Shown: positions 55,744 through 62,886, counted from the stretch's first letter. The stretch is DNA of 64,000 bases from Phocaeicola coprocola DSM 17136 (GCF_000154845.1 NZ_DS981505.1:62001-126000), one strand, 5' to 3'. The notes: a model not told the origin generated them from the letters alone. Numbers and translations: made by a program.

Positions 55744-56096
55744 CTGTAGTATTCCTTCATATAACATTCCTCACACAGGCTTCCGTAATCGTTCACTTCA
55801 GACCGTGTGAGAGGTTTTCCGCAATATTCGCATTCTCTTACTACCTCATGATGGGTTTCATGAACCGTCTGATACATCGGTTTGTCAGCGTTTTTCTTGC
55901 CATAGAGGAACTCCATTTCGTCCTTATGTCTATTGTTTTTCTTTTTCATCTTTTCTTCCGTTTTAATCGTTATTACTACTTCTGAACCGGTAAAGTCTTC
56001 ATCGCAGTGAAGGCATTGAAAACTGTATCCTTCCGTTTCTGACTTTATAAGTTCTCTACCGCAGATAGGGCAGTGATGTTCCTTACTCATACACAT
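55740..56096 (-). CDS. Double zinc-ribbon protein
   Basis: 118 residues with two CxxC pairs at each end: CPICG...CLHCD in the first 35 residues and CEYCG...CEECY in the last 30, so two zinc ribbons joined by a basic, His-rich linker. ATG 56090 (MSKEHHCP) is an alternative start. Probably binds nucleic acid or a protein partner; the role is not visible. Four bases before the next gene's end, in an operon. Confidence 0.6.
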   Translation of the reverse strand: MCMSKEHHCPICGRELIKSETEGYSFQCLHCDEDFTGSEVVITIKTEEKMKKKNNRHKDEMEFLYGKKNADKPMYQTVHETHHEVVRECEYCGKPLTRSEVNDYGSLCEECYMKEYYR

Positions 56097-56100
56097 ATCC

Positions 56101-56346
56101 TTATTCCAGAATTATCTTTATATCTTCATTAATCCACCCTCCTAAAGGATCATCATCAAAACGCCTTCCGAAATAGCATATATGGTCATTCAGTTTTTTG
56201 TTTTTATAGAAACTGTAAACCTCTTCTTTTCCGGTGCCGTAATTGAAAAGATTTTCGGTATCTCCAAAATATAGCCCTTTATCGTTCTGAAAGACCGGAC
56301 GGTTCCAGTCATCTATTGCCACGAATTTTAATCTGAGTTCTTTCAT
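56101..56346 (-). CDS. Small hypothetical protein (81 aa)
   Basis: Begins MKELRLKFVAIDDWNRPVFQ; beta-rich, with GLYFGDTENLFNYGTGKE and GGWINEDIKIILE at the end. The pattern recurs in mobile-element genes that precede zinc-ribbon genes, but there is no named family I can give. First gene after the terminator at 56391. Confidence 0.5.
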   Translation of the reverse strand: MKELRLKFVAIDDWNRPVFQNDKGLYFGDTENLFNYGTGKEEVYSFYKNKKLNDHICYFGRRFDDDPLGGWINEDIKIILE

Positions 56347-56384
56347 TGTTGCTTCTCCTTATTGTTTAGTTCGTTCTACATAAA

Positions 56385-56438
56385 AGAAAAGACCGGAGAG
56401 ACATCATTATGTATTATTCTACACTTGTCTCCCCGGTC
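56385..56438 (-). terminator. Terminator of the Sak3/nuclease operon
   Basis: GACCGGAGAGACA (56391-56403) pairs with TGTCTCCCCGGTC (56426-56438) with one mismatch; on the minus strand TTTTCTTTT follows. It begins 15 bp past the nuclease stop at 56453. Confidence 0.75.
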
Positions 56439-56452
56439 AATGTTCCGAGTTG

Positions 56453-57385
56453 TTAAATTGATATTACCAAAGCCCCTGCAACTTTTGAAGTTTTCATGTA
56501 GGACTCGAAATCAATATCGGGATGGTCTTTTTTGAATGCCTGCAAATCAAATGAGGTTCTTATTCCCGGCAGTTTTCTGGTAAGCCTCATGGTGTCTGTA
56601 AACCAAGACCTGACATCCAGCAGTTCCATTTCTGACAGAATATTTGATTTGAGGACACTTAGTTTTTCCTCTACTTCATTCTTAGTCTGAATCAGTTCCC
56701 TTATTTCCGATTCTTGATTTCTGATATTTTCCGGTATGCTGTAGGGATTATTGAATTGTTCCCCTCTTAAATCACAGTCCATAAGTTCCTTGCAGACATC
56801 GGAAGGTATCCGGTTCACAAAAATCACGTCCTTTATATGATCGAATGTACCGTCTTTCTTCGGCTTGTTCCTAAGGTGTATTATGAAAAGCCTGCCAACT
56901 TTAGCCTTCCTGTTCTGAAACTCAAACAAGTAAGCATAGATACTAAGCTGCCATCTTGCTTTTTCAAGTTTATCGGATGTCATCGTTCCATAGGTCTTTA
57001 TATCGCCTATGTCAAACGTGGTATCATCAACTCTATATACCTTGTCAATCATGCTTGCCCAGTTCTTACTGTCCGTCACACAATATTCAGAGCATTCATG
57101 AACCAACCCGTGTTCTTTGCAGATTTCAATGTAATCTGCAACTTCCTGAGTACCGTCATTAATCCAGTGTTTATCAAAATCCTCAATGGAAGCATGAACA
57201 TCCGTACCATATTCCGCTGCCGCCATCATCATTTCTTCAGGTACTCCTTCAAATTCATCAGGAAATAACTGTCTTTGAATCATTCCTGTTATGCCTGACA
57301 GTTCTTTACCGTCAAGCAGATACTGGTGCAGTTCTTCATTGAAAACCACACCGCTTTCTTTAAGTTCCATTCTTTTTGTTTCCAT
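56453..57385 (-). CDS. PD-(D/E)XK (RecB/YqaJ-like) nuclease
   Basis: 310 residues. Nuclease motifs: GTDVHASIEDFD (GxxxH helix, about residues 60-70), MIDKVYRVDD followed by DIGDIKTYG (the acidic and D-x-K core, about 112-132), and ARWQLSIYAYLFEF (the Q-x3-Y motif). The C-terminal part is a coiled coil (EIRELIQTKNEVEEKL) and a compact tail. Such exonucleases pair with single-strand annealing proteins in phage-type recombination; here the annealing gene is 2 bp upstream. Likely role: producing single strands for recombination of the island's DNA. Confidence 0.75.
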   Translation of the reverse strand: METKRMELKESGVVFNEELHQYLLDGKELSGITGMIQRQLFPDEFEGVPEEMMMAAAEYGTDVHASIEDFDKHWINDGTQEVADYIEICKEHGLVHECSEYCVTDSKNWASMIDKVYRVDDTTFDIGDIKTYGTMTSDKLEKARWQLSIYAYLFEFQNRKAKVGRLFIIHLRNKPKKDGTFDHIKDVIFVNRIPSDVCKELMDCDLRGEQFNNPYSIPENIRNQESEIRELIQTKNEVEEKLSVLKSNILSEMELLDVRSWFTDTMRLTRKLPGIRTSFDLQAFKKDHPDIDFESYMKTSKVAGALVISI

Positions 57386-57387
57386 AA

Positions 57388-58146
57388 TTAAACCGCTTGA
57401 TTAAGTTGTAATTTCCGTTCTGTAAATAAAGCCTTGATTTCAGTATTGCCCGTTACTTCATTTTGATGTTGCTTATAAAGTTCCATCAGTGAGTCCTGAG
57501 TCTTGCATTGCTGTAGAGCTGTTCTGATTCCTACATATTTATCTGTTACGGATTGTTGGACAGCCCTGCTCTTTCTTGTTCTCTTTGGTTGTTCCGGTAC
57601 AGTTTCTTGCGTAGCGGCATTATCATCCGCCATTTTATCAGGTATATCTTCTCCTGCGTAGATGTAAAGTCCAAGCCCGAACATTGCCAAGTTTTTGACC
57701 AGACAACGCATGATAGTCTTGTTGATGTCAAACATACTTGCCGCTTCTACGGTTCTTTCTACATACTCTTTCTTGAACTTGTCAAACACCTTGTATGTGT
57801 AGGGTTCAAGTTTCATCGCCTTATTGGAAGTGTTCATTACAGGCAACCACATTTCATGGGTCACATCATCTGCTGTAACTTCCGTATATACGATAATTCC
57901 TATCCTCTCATCTGCAAAATATGGGAGGTTGGTGATTGGATCTTTTACAATCCTATAGGTTGCGCTTGGGCAGGCTCTTTTAAATTCCGCCCAGGCATTA
58001 GCCCAACTAAGGTAGCTCAGGTTTTCTCTTTTCTCTACCTTATCATTCATATCAAGCGAGTAAAGAGCATCAAAATAGACTGCTCTTCTTTCATCCGCTG
58101 TAGCTCCTTGCGGAACTGTCGGTTTTATAAATTTACACATGGTCAT
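57388..58146 (-). CDS. Single-strand annealing protein, Sak3/DUF1071 type
   Basis: 252 residues. The N-terminal half has YLSWANAWAEFKRACPSATY and MWLPVMNTSNKAMKLEPYTY, then MRCLVKNLAMFGLGLYIYAGED, the DUF1071/Sak3 signature. The C-terminal third is variable and basic (KRTRKSRAVQQS). Members anneal complementary single strands for recombination. It is coupled to the upstream gene by ATGA (58143-58146); ATG 58140 is an alternative start. Together with the nuclease it forms a two-part recombination module. Confidence 0.75.
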   Translation of the reverse strand: MTMCKFIKPTVPQGATADERRAVYFDALYSLDMNDKVEKRENLSYLSWANAWAEFKRACPSATYRIVKDPITNLPYFADERIGIIVYTEVTADDVTHEMWLPVMNTSNKAMKLEPYTYKVFDKFKKEYVERTVEAASMFDINKTIMRCLVKNLAMFGLGLYIYAGEDIPDKMADDNAATQETVPEQPKRTRKSRAVQQSVTDKYVGIRTALQQCKTQDSLMELYKQHQNEVTGNTEIKALFTERKLQLNQAV

Positions 58147-58640
58147 TGCTGTTTTAAACTGTTGGTTATGTGATTAAGTCTCTCCTTGTATTTCGTATTG
58201 ACATATTCAAGGCAGATGCTTCTCATAACTTCTGCCTTGTCCTTCTCGTCATATACATAATAGCAGGTCTGTGGATTTCCGTAGCGGTCATCCCTCTTGA
58301 TTGTTCCTCTAAATTCTCCCTTCTTAAAGAAATCATTGAATGGAACGCTTAAACTGGAGTCTGTATTGTCAAGCTGTACATAAATCAATATATATGGTTT
58401 GCCTTTGTATAGCCATATTCCTTCAACTAAAGAGTTCCAGTTGTTTCCTTTTCTTCTGTCGGGATTTATGTAAAATTCATAATTCCTGCTTCCTTTTCTT
58501 CTCCGTCCTGTCTCCTTGACGATTCGGAGTATTGTTTCTTTTGATATGCTTGATAATTCCACCCGTGTGAGATTCTTTATGATTTCAATCTTTCTGACAG
58601 GTGATGTTCTCTTGAAAAGTTCAATGTTTATGTCTGTCAT
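58143..58640 (-). CDS. Hypothetical protein upstream of the Sak3 gene
   Basis: 165 residues, basic. Two parts: a helical start (VRKIEIIKNLTRVELSSISKE) and a beta-rich middle (GNNWNSLVEGIWLYKGKPYI) with a conserved-looking YGNPQTCYYVYDEKDK. No family recognised. Translation of the Sak3 gene is coupled to its stop, so it probably belongs to the recombination module. Confidence 0.5.
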   Translation of the reverse strand: MTDINIELFKRTSPVRKIEIIKNLTRVELSSISKETILRIVKETGRRRKGSRNYEFYINPDRRKGNNWNSLVEGIWLYKGKPYILIYVQLDNTDSSLSVPFNDFFKKGEFRGTIKRDDRYGNPQTCYYVYDEKDKAEVMRSICLEYVNTKYKERLNHITNSLKQQ

Positions 58641-58664
58641 TTCTTCTTTAATTTATTGATGTGA

Positions 58665-58740
58665 AACAAAAAAGAGGAGGAATACATCATCTTGGTTTAC
58701 AAGTGTTTTCGATAAACTTTGATAATGTACACCTCCTCCG
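58665..58740 (-). terminator. Terminator of the DUF3871 gene
   Basis: GAGGAGG (58674-58680) pairs with CCTCCTC (58732-58738), with further interior pairing (ACAT/ATGT). On the minus strand TTTTTTG follows. It starts 34 bp past the stop at 58774. Confidence 0.7.
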
Positions 58741-58773
58741 GTATATCTTATGAAAGACTTCTTATGTCCTTCT

Positions 58774-59805
58774 TTAGTTCAGGAACCAACTGTAGCCTTC
58801 GGTATCGTTACCTTCTATGGCTTGTTGTATTCCCAATGCAAAATCAGTACAATTCCGGTTCCTGTCAAGCCAGGTATCTATATAGGAACTCTTGACCGCT
58901 TCATTAGCCAGTTGCAACAAATTCCAACAGGTTATAATTTCTCCTTCTTTCTTTCCGAAATTAGGGTTTGACACATAACCTTTTACCATTGTATTTACAG
59001 CCTGATCGCCTATGTTCAATGATGGCAATGCTTTTTGTTCATTCACGGGTAGAAATTGGTATAACCTTAATCTGCCAATTATCTTGCAGAACAGTTCTTC
59101 TGAAATTTCCGTTGATTGTAGATTCTCCAAAAGTCCCAGTGTTTCTTCCTTGCGTGGATTGAAACCGCTGAACAGTTCCAAAGCCTTCTGCATTATGTCG
59201 GCTTCTGTCATACATTCTATCGTTCCTGAAAACCCGTCGCACGTCAGGCACAGGTTTGAACACACTCTCACTTTCCAGCCTACAAATATCTTAAACTTCA
59301 TCGGAGTCTGTGGTCTGTAGAGTTTGTCCTCATTGTAAGCACGGACACCGCCAATACAAAGGTTTACTGTTTGTCCGTTGATGGTATTTGTAAGATTTCT
59401 TGCATGGGCTACCCAGGCTAATCTTTGGTAGAACACGGTCTTCTCATCTTCTCTCAGTTCACTTGCTTTCTTGTTTTGAGCTGACGGTACACGTCCGATT
59501 ATTGGATGTGAAACTCGGCATTCAACAGGCGTGAGTTCTCCGAATATCTGTTCTGCGACTTTTGATACCGCACCGATAAAATTCTGATGCGAAATGGTAA
59601 GTGTATTATCACAGAACGTAGGGATGATGTTCTTGTTTGTCAGTTCTTCAAGCGTGATAGCCGAAGTGTTGGATTCTATAAAATTAGGATGGTTCCCCAT
59701 TTCATCCGGTGCGATGATTAATTCATTCCCGGTTGATTCAATCACCATGTTTGTTGCTTCCGCTTCTGTTTTTGAAACGGCAAGCTGTTTTTGATTTTTC
59801 TTCAT
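58774..59805 (-). CDS. DUF3871 family protein
   Basis: 343 residues. It matches the DUF3871 family of Bacteroidota mobile elements: VAEQIFGELTPVECRVSHPI, FYQRLAWVAHARNLTNTING, VNLCIGGVRAYNED and KFKIFVGWKVRVCSNLCLTC. The family has no established function; conserved placement with single-strand annealing or replication genes suggests DNA maintenance. No signal peptide or membrane segment. Separate transcription unit between two terminators. Confidence 0.75.
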   Translation of the reverse strand: MKKNQKQLAVSKTEAEATNMVIESTGNELIIAPDEMGNHPNFIESNTSAITLEELTNKNIIPTFCDNTLTISHQNFIGAVSKVAEQIFGELTPVECRVSHPIIGRVPSAQNKKASELREDEKTVFYQRLAWVAHARNLTNTINGQTVNLCIGGVRAYNEDKLYRPQTPMKFKIFVGWKVRVCSNLCLTCDGFSGTIECMTEADIMQKALELFSGFNPRKEETLGLLENLQSTEISEELFCKIIGRLRLYQFLPVNEQKALPSLNIGDQAVNTMVKGYVSNPNFGKKEGEIITCWNLLQLANEAVKSSYIDTWLDRNRNCTDFALGIQQAIEGNDTEGYSWFLN

Positions 59806-59843
59806 TTTCTTAAAGTTTTAAATAGTTGATAATCCGGTAAACG

Positions 59844-59895
59844 AAAAAAAGCCAAGAGGTTTATTTCTTTGCTTTTACAAATAAACTTCTTAGCT
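59844..59895 (-). terminator. Terminator overlapping the end of a small gene
   Basis: AGCCAAGAGGTTTATTT (59850-59866) pairs with AAATAAACTTCTTAGCT (59879-59895) with few mismatches; on the minus strand TTTTTTT follows. The stop codon of the 36-residue frame lies inside the stem. Confidence 0.75.
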
Positions 59896-59971
59896 TCTTT
59901 ACTCCTTTCAGTATCGAAGTTGCTACCTCCAATACCGTTATTATTACATCTTGTGCTTTATCATATTCCAT
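59861..59971 (-). CDS. Small hypothetical protein (36 aa)
   Basis: MEYDKAQDVIITVLEVATSI then a basic end (KLRSLFVKAKK). An amphipathic helix with a positive tail. It follows the 51-residue frame by 13 bp, and the terminator directly after supports a short two-gene transcript. The longer frame up to 60061 overlaps its neighbour and is less likely. Confidence 0.45.
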   Translation of the reverse strand: MEYDKAQDVIITVLEVATSILKGVKKLRSLFVKAKK

Positions 59972-59984
59972 CAGGTAAAACACG

Positions 59985-60140
59985 TTATTTATTTTCAGTT
60001 GATGTATCGGCACCAACTTTACTTGCAGCAGCTTTCTTCTTGCCGCAATACTTCTCTGCAAGTTCGATGATTACAGAACCTGCCACAATGATTTCAGCCA
60101 CATAAGCCGCAATCTTGATTCCTTTAATTAAATTTCCCAT
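59985..60140 (-). CDS. Small hydrophobic protein (51 aa)
   Basis: MGNLIKGIKIAAYVAEIIVA with a hydrophobic stretch of about 20 residues (AAYVAEIIVAGSVIIELA), then a basic, Ala/Lys-rich end. It could be a membrane peptide or a holin-like/toxic peptide; no family is recognised. First of two small genes before a terminator. Confidence 0.45.
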   Translation of the reverse strand: MGNLIKGIKIAAYVAEIIVAGSVIIELAEKYCGKKKAAASKVGADTSTENK

Positions 60141-60332
60141 TCTCTTTTGATTTTAAATTGTTGATATTTACGTTATTAATCTCTTTCTATTATATATTAT
60201 TCTCACATATAAGGCTTTCAAGGTATCAAATAGGGAACGGAGAAATAAAAAAGAAAGCCGTTATCAAAACTCCTCGCTTTGACTTGGCTTTCCACTGTTC
60301 CATCGTTTTCATACATAAAGACTAAAGCTGTT

Positions 60333-60521
60333 ATGACTACTGACGGTTTTCCAGTCATCGAATTGACACCTGACCATCTTCTGAAATTCAGGCTCAACCC
60401 GGCATATATTTTTATTATGCTTGAAACCTATGCACTACAATATGATGTGCTTGTGTGTTTCAAGCTGTTCTTTATCATATATAAGGATTTAAGGGGATTT
60501 GAAAGGTTAGATTTAAACTAG
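60333..60521 (+). CDS. Possible small protein (62 aa)
   Basis: Begins MTTDGFPVIELTPDHLLKFR, with a hydrophobic C-terminal half. It is the only sizeable frame in the 480-bp gap 60141-60620 and reads toward the toxin gene. That gap also contains a GAAAGCC/GGCTTTC inverted repeat (60253-60292). No family; could be chance. Confidence 0.25.
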   Translation: MTTDGFPVIELTPDHLLKFRLNPAYIFIMLETYALQYDVLVCFKLFFIIYKDLRGFERLDLN

Positions 60522-60566
60522 AAGTATATGTTAAATAAAACCATTTCATTATATTTTCTCGTATAT

Positions 60567-60601
60567 TTTGTTTCCAAAATAGGAACTATTTAGTATCTTT
60601 G
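60567..60601 (+). promoter_or_regulatory. Promoter and operator of the toxin-antitoxin pair
   Basis: TTTG (60567-60570), 23-bp spacer, TATCTTTG (60594-60601), a Bacteroidota-type promoter with a slightly long spacer. Between the boxes lies a palindrome AAATAG-GAA-CTATTT (60577-60591), well placed for autorepression by the HTH antitoxin. Confidence 0.6.
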
Positions 60602-60623
60602 CCGTTGTCAGTAATCAACAAGA

Positions 60624-60968
60624 ATGGAAGCTAAAGCCAAATTTAAAATTATATATTCAGAAGAAACCATTACCTTTTTGAATACCCTCAATGAAAAAGC
60701 AAAGGCAAAAATCATGTACAATGTAAATAAAAGCAAGTACGTGATCGACAAGGAGCTTTTTAAGAAATTGGACGATGCCGATGATATATGGGAATTCAGA
60801 ACTTTATATAATGGCATTTCATATCGGCTATTTGCTTTTTGGGACACAGAAAAAGAAACATTGGTAATTACGACACATGGAATAGTAAAGAAAACCCAAA
60901 AGACACCACCTAAAGAGATTGAAAAAGCCAAAATGATAAGAAAAGCATACTTCAATTCTAAAAAATAA
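60624..60968 (+). CDS. HigB/Gp49-like (RelE superfamily) toxin
   Basis: 114 residues. It has the core of the Gp49/HigB family: NEKAKAKIMYNVNKSKY at the N-terminus, LDDADDIWEFRTLYNGISYR, then FAFWDTEKETLVITTHGIVKKTQKTP, with the usual RxFxFWD and basic Lys-rich strand. Members are ribosome-dependent mRNA interferases. A gene for an HTH antitoxin follows after 6 bp, the toxin-first order of HigBA pairs. Placed at the right end of the island, where such modules often stabilise an integrated element. Confidence 0.85.
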   Translation: MEAKAKFKIIYSEETITFLNTLNEKAKAKIMYNVNKSKYVIDKELFKKLDDADDIWEFRTLYNGISYRLFAFWDTEKETLVITTHGIVKKTQKTPPKEIEKAKMIRKAYFNSKK

Positions 60969-60974
60969 AAGGAT

Positions 60975-61292
60975 ATGGAAGAAATGAAATTCTATACGGA
61001 AGAAGAAACATTAAATAGAGTTATTGGCGCAAAAGGCACCCCGGCACGCAACAAATATGAAGATGATATTAACAATTTCCTCATAGGTGAAGCCATCAAG
61101 CAAACCAGAGAAGCAAAAAACTTGACTCAGGAGGAACTTGGAGAATTAATGGGAGTGAAAAGAGCGCAAATATCCAAAATAGAAAGCGGAAAGAGCATTA
61201 CTTTCTCAACAATAATCAGGGCATTTAAGGCTATGGGAGTAAATTCAGCCAATCTTGACTTAGGTACATTGGGAAAGGTAGTTCTTTGGTAA
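60975..61292 (+). CDS. HigA-like XRE-family antitoxin
   Basis: 105 residues with a C-terminal HTH_3 domain: IKQTREAKNLTQEELGELMG followed by VKRAQISKIESGKS (about 45-85). The N-terminal 40 residues (ETLNRVIGAKGTPARNKYED) resemble the toxin-binding region of similar antitoxins. Expected to neutralise the upstream toxin and to repress the shared promoter at the AAATAG palindrome. Confidence 0.85.
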   Translation: MEEMKFYTEEETLNRVIGAKGTPARNKYEDDINNFLIGEAIKQTREAKNLTQEELGELMGVKRAQISKIESGKSITFSTIIRAFKAMGVNSANLDLGTLGKVVLW

Positions 61293-61341
61293 TTTTGAGT
61301 GAATAATCAATTTTAATATTAACAGCAGCAATTTATACTAT

Positions 61342-61362
61342 TGTAAACCATAGTGTAAACCG
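61342..61362 (+). repeat. Right arm-type repeat pair of the recombinase
   Basis: Exact 21-bp copy of 40318-40338, with TGTAAACC at 61342 and 61354. It lies 60 bp inside attR, in the same orientation as the left copy. Confidence 0.7.
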
Positions 61363-61422
61363 GAGAACAAAGAAAAAGCTTAACTATTGATAATCAGATA
61401 TTATCAATCTATAATTCTCAAA

Positions 61423-61509
61423 GTCTGGGGGGCGTGTGGTCGCTGGTTCGAATCCAGTCACCCCGACTGGTAAAAAGCATTGATAATCTGATGATTGTCG
61501 ATGCTTTTT
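61423..61509 (+). repeat. attR: tRNA-Pro 3'-end duplicate and terminator
   Basis: GTCTGGGG to CTGGTA (61423-61472) matches tRNA positions 40176-40225 without mismatch; the following hairpin AAGCATTGATAATC/GATTGTCGATGCTT and T-run (61475-61509) matches the terminator with two base changes. It is not a functional tRNA because the 5' half is missing. Confidence 0.9.
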
Positions 61510-61554
61510 TTGCTTTTATGCATATTGCTGTAAGCGGCGGCTTAATCGAGCAAA

Positions 61555-61585
61555 TTAAACCAGCAATTAAACCAAGAATTAAACC
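61555..61585 (+). repeat. Three 12-bp-phased TTAAACC repeats
   Basis: TTAAACC at 61555, 61567 and 61579, exactly 12 bp apart, between attR and the integrase remnant. The position and spacing mirror the TGTAAACC pair beside the intact integrase, so these are likely arm sites of an earlier element. Confidence 0.6.
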
Positions 61586-61593
61586 GAATTCTT

Positions 61594-61990
61594 ATGGACG
61601 CTACAATTTCAGTGATTTGCTACAAAAGTAAAACCCTAGCAAATGGGGAGCACCCTTTAATGTTGAGAATTGCACAGAATGGGAAAAGCACCTACAAAAG
61701 TCTTAAAATATCTGTTGCAGCAAAACATTGGGACTTTGAACGAACAGAGAATAAATATCATTCTTAAAGAGGTGAAGAAGAAGTACAGGCTAAAGATTAA
61801 AAACTTTTCCTGCCATTCACTTAGAAAGACCTTTGGTAGACAGGTCTACAATATGAACAGTGAGAATTCAGAGCTGGCATTAGTAAAGCTGATGGAACTG
61901 TTCAATCATAGTTCTGTTGCCATTACTAAAAGATACTTGGGATTAAGGCAGGAAGAAATCTTACAGACTTATGAATCTTTAAGCTTCTAA
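61594..61990 (+). pseudogene. Chimeric, truncated tyrosine recombinase remnant
   Basis: From ATG 61594 a frame of 57 codons (MDATISVICYKSKTLANGEH...) matches the N-terminal arm-binding domain of the island integrase by eye and stops at TAA 61765-61767. In another frame, from about 61740 to 61990, a recombinase C-terminus follows: CHSLRKTFGRQVY, LFNHSSVAITKRYLGLRQEE with catalytic Arg, His and Tyr. This part resembles a different integrase subfamily from the island enzyme. The middle of the protein is missing. It reads as a deletion scar joining two integrases from elements once stacked at this tRNA. Confidence 0.8.
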
Positions 61991-62210
61991 ATAATAGTCA
62001 GGTAGATTTTTCGGAAAAAGTTCTCTTTAATGGGGACACTCTGAAAATCTACCAACATTACTGTGATTTTTTGTTCTGCTATACCCAATACAGAAATTGA
62101 AGAAAATGTAGGTCAATTACGACTAGATATAAATATTAATATAATAGCCAGTATAATCCCACCGAACTGTATTAGATATATAGTTAAATGTGTAATAATA
62201 AAAGCTTTAT
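61991..62210. other. AT-rich gap with no gene seen
   Basis: No supported gene, hairpin with T-run or repeat in this 220-bp stretch before the strong promoter at 62211. Confidence 0.5.
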
Positions 62211-62242
62211 TTTGAATATTAAAAAACCTTTCGCTAACTTTG
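62211..62242 (+). promoter_or_regulatory. Strong promoter of the candidate structured RNA
   Basis: TTTG (62211-62214), 20-bp spacer, TAACTTTG (62235-62242), a complete consensus match. The nearest reading frame begins more than 300 bp downstream, so an RNA gene or a long leader is implied. Confidence 0.8.
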
Positions 62243-62248
62243 CAGCAA

Positions 62249-62510
62249 TTTCAGTGACCTATCGAGTTAGGACGCTGGAAGGACATAATTAACGAGAGGT
62301 GTTATTGATATTATCTTCTACATTCAAACTTCGCAACTTTGATATTGGAATGAAGATGATGGCAATAGCACCCACACTTGATATATACCTACCTTATATT
62401 TGTAAGGTTTCTATATACCGTTTGGTGTGGGGCTATTGTTTTATCCATTCCAAAGGTAATGCGAAGACCTGAATGTAGGGTAAAATTAATAGTTTTCCCA
62501 CACCTTATTT
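62249..62510 (+). ncRNA. Long nested-hairpin RNA, possible 6S RNA
   Basis: About 260 nt with no good reading frame folding by eye into one long interrupted hairpin. Pairs from outside in: AGGTGT (62297-62302) with ACACCT (62500-62505); CTACATTCA (62318-62326) with TGAATGTAG (62470-62478); CTTCGCA (62329-62335) with TGCGAAG (62460-62466); TTGGAATG (62345-62352) with CATTCCAA (62446-62453); CAATAGC (62363-62369) with GCTATTG (62432-62438); CCACAC (62372-62377) with GTGTGG (62425-62430); ACCTTA (62391-62396) with TAAGGT (62403-62408). A single rod with internal loops is the shape of 6S RNA, which binds RNA polymerase. The alternative is a structured leader of the lipoprotein at 62560. No T-rich terminator of classic form is seen at the end. 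Confidence 0.6.
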
Positions 62511-62559
62511 TATTAATAGCTTTCTTTGGGGAATTGAGAAAGGTTTATACTATTTTATT

Positions 62560-62886
62560 ATGAAGAAACTTGTTCTATGGAGTGTCCTGTTATTACTTTG
62601 TGGCTGTGAATCAAAATCTACTCAAGTAAAGAATAAAGCAACTGATTTATTAGAGGATTATACTAATGCATTAGACAATGCAAAATCAAAAGAAGAAGTA
62701 AAAATCTTAAAGGAGGAGTTTGAAAGAAAAGGTGAAATGCTGGAGGATGAAGTTAATAAATTGCAAGAAAGCGGTGATTATTCTCTAAAGAATATGCAAG
62801 ATATAATGCAGGATGAAAAGTTAAAAGGACTTGTAGAGCAAGCAAAGGAAGCTGAACGAAATGCTTATAATCGATGTAAAGAATAG
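62560..62886 (+). CDS. Small coiled-coil lipoprotein
   Basis: 108 residues with signal peptide and lipobox LLCGCES, then an almost wholly helical Lys/Glu-rich body (NAKSKEEVKILKEEFERKGE), likely a coiled coil in the periplasm. Resembles small Bacteroides lipoproteins of unknown function. It lies 50 bp downstream of the candidate RNA and 54 bp upstream of another lipoprotein gene. Confidence 0.65.
   Translation: MKKLVLWSVLLLLCGCESKSTQVKNKATDLLEDYTNALDNAKSKEEVKILKEEFERKGEMLEDEVNKLQESGDYSLKNMQDIMQDEKLKGLVEQAKEAERNAYNRCKE

Larger units (their letters stand above)
40176..61472. mobile_element. Integrated genomic island at tRNA-Pro, about 21.2 kb
   Basis: Bounded by a perfect 50-bp direct repeat: 40176-40225 (in the tRNA) and 61423-61472. 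Similarity continues with two single-base differences through the tRNA terminator hairpin. Just inside each end lies the same paired TGTAAACC repeat. The first gene inside attL is a tyrosine recombinase reading inward. Content is accessory and visibly more AT-rich than flanking DNA. It has replication-like genes (AAA ATPase, primase-like, helicase-like) and phage-type recombination genes but no relaxase, coupling protein, capsid or terminase I could recognise. It may be a mobilised-in-trans element or a phage-satellite-like island; this is inference. Confidence 0.9.

Noticed and set aside
61423..61466. Second tRNA-Pro gene
   Set aside because: Only the anticodon-arm-to-acceptor 3' half is present; there is no 5' acceptor strand or D-arm, so it is an att duplicate.
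40145..61472. Integrative conjugative element
   Set aside because: No relaxase, coupling protein or Tra genes were recognised anywhere between the att sites.
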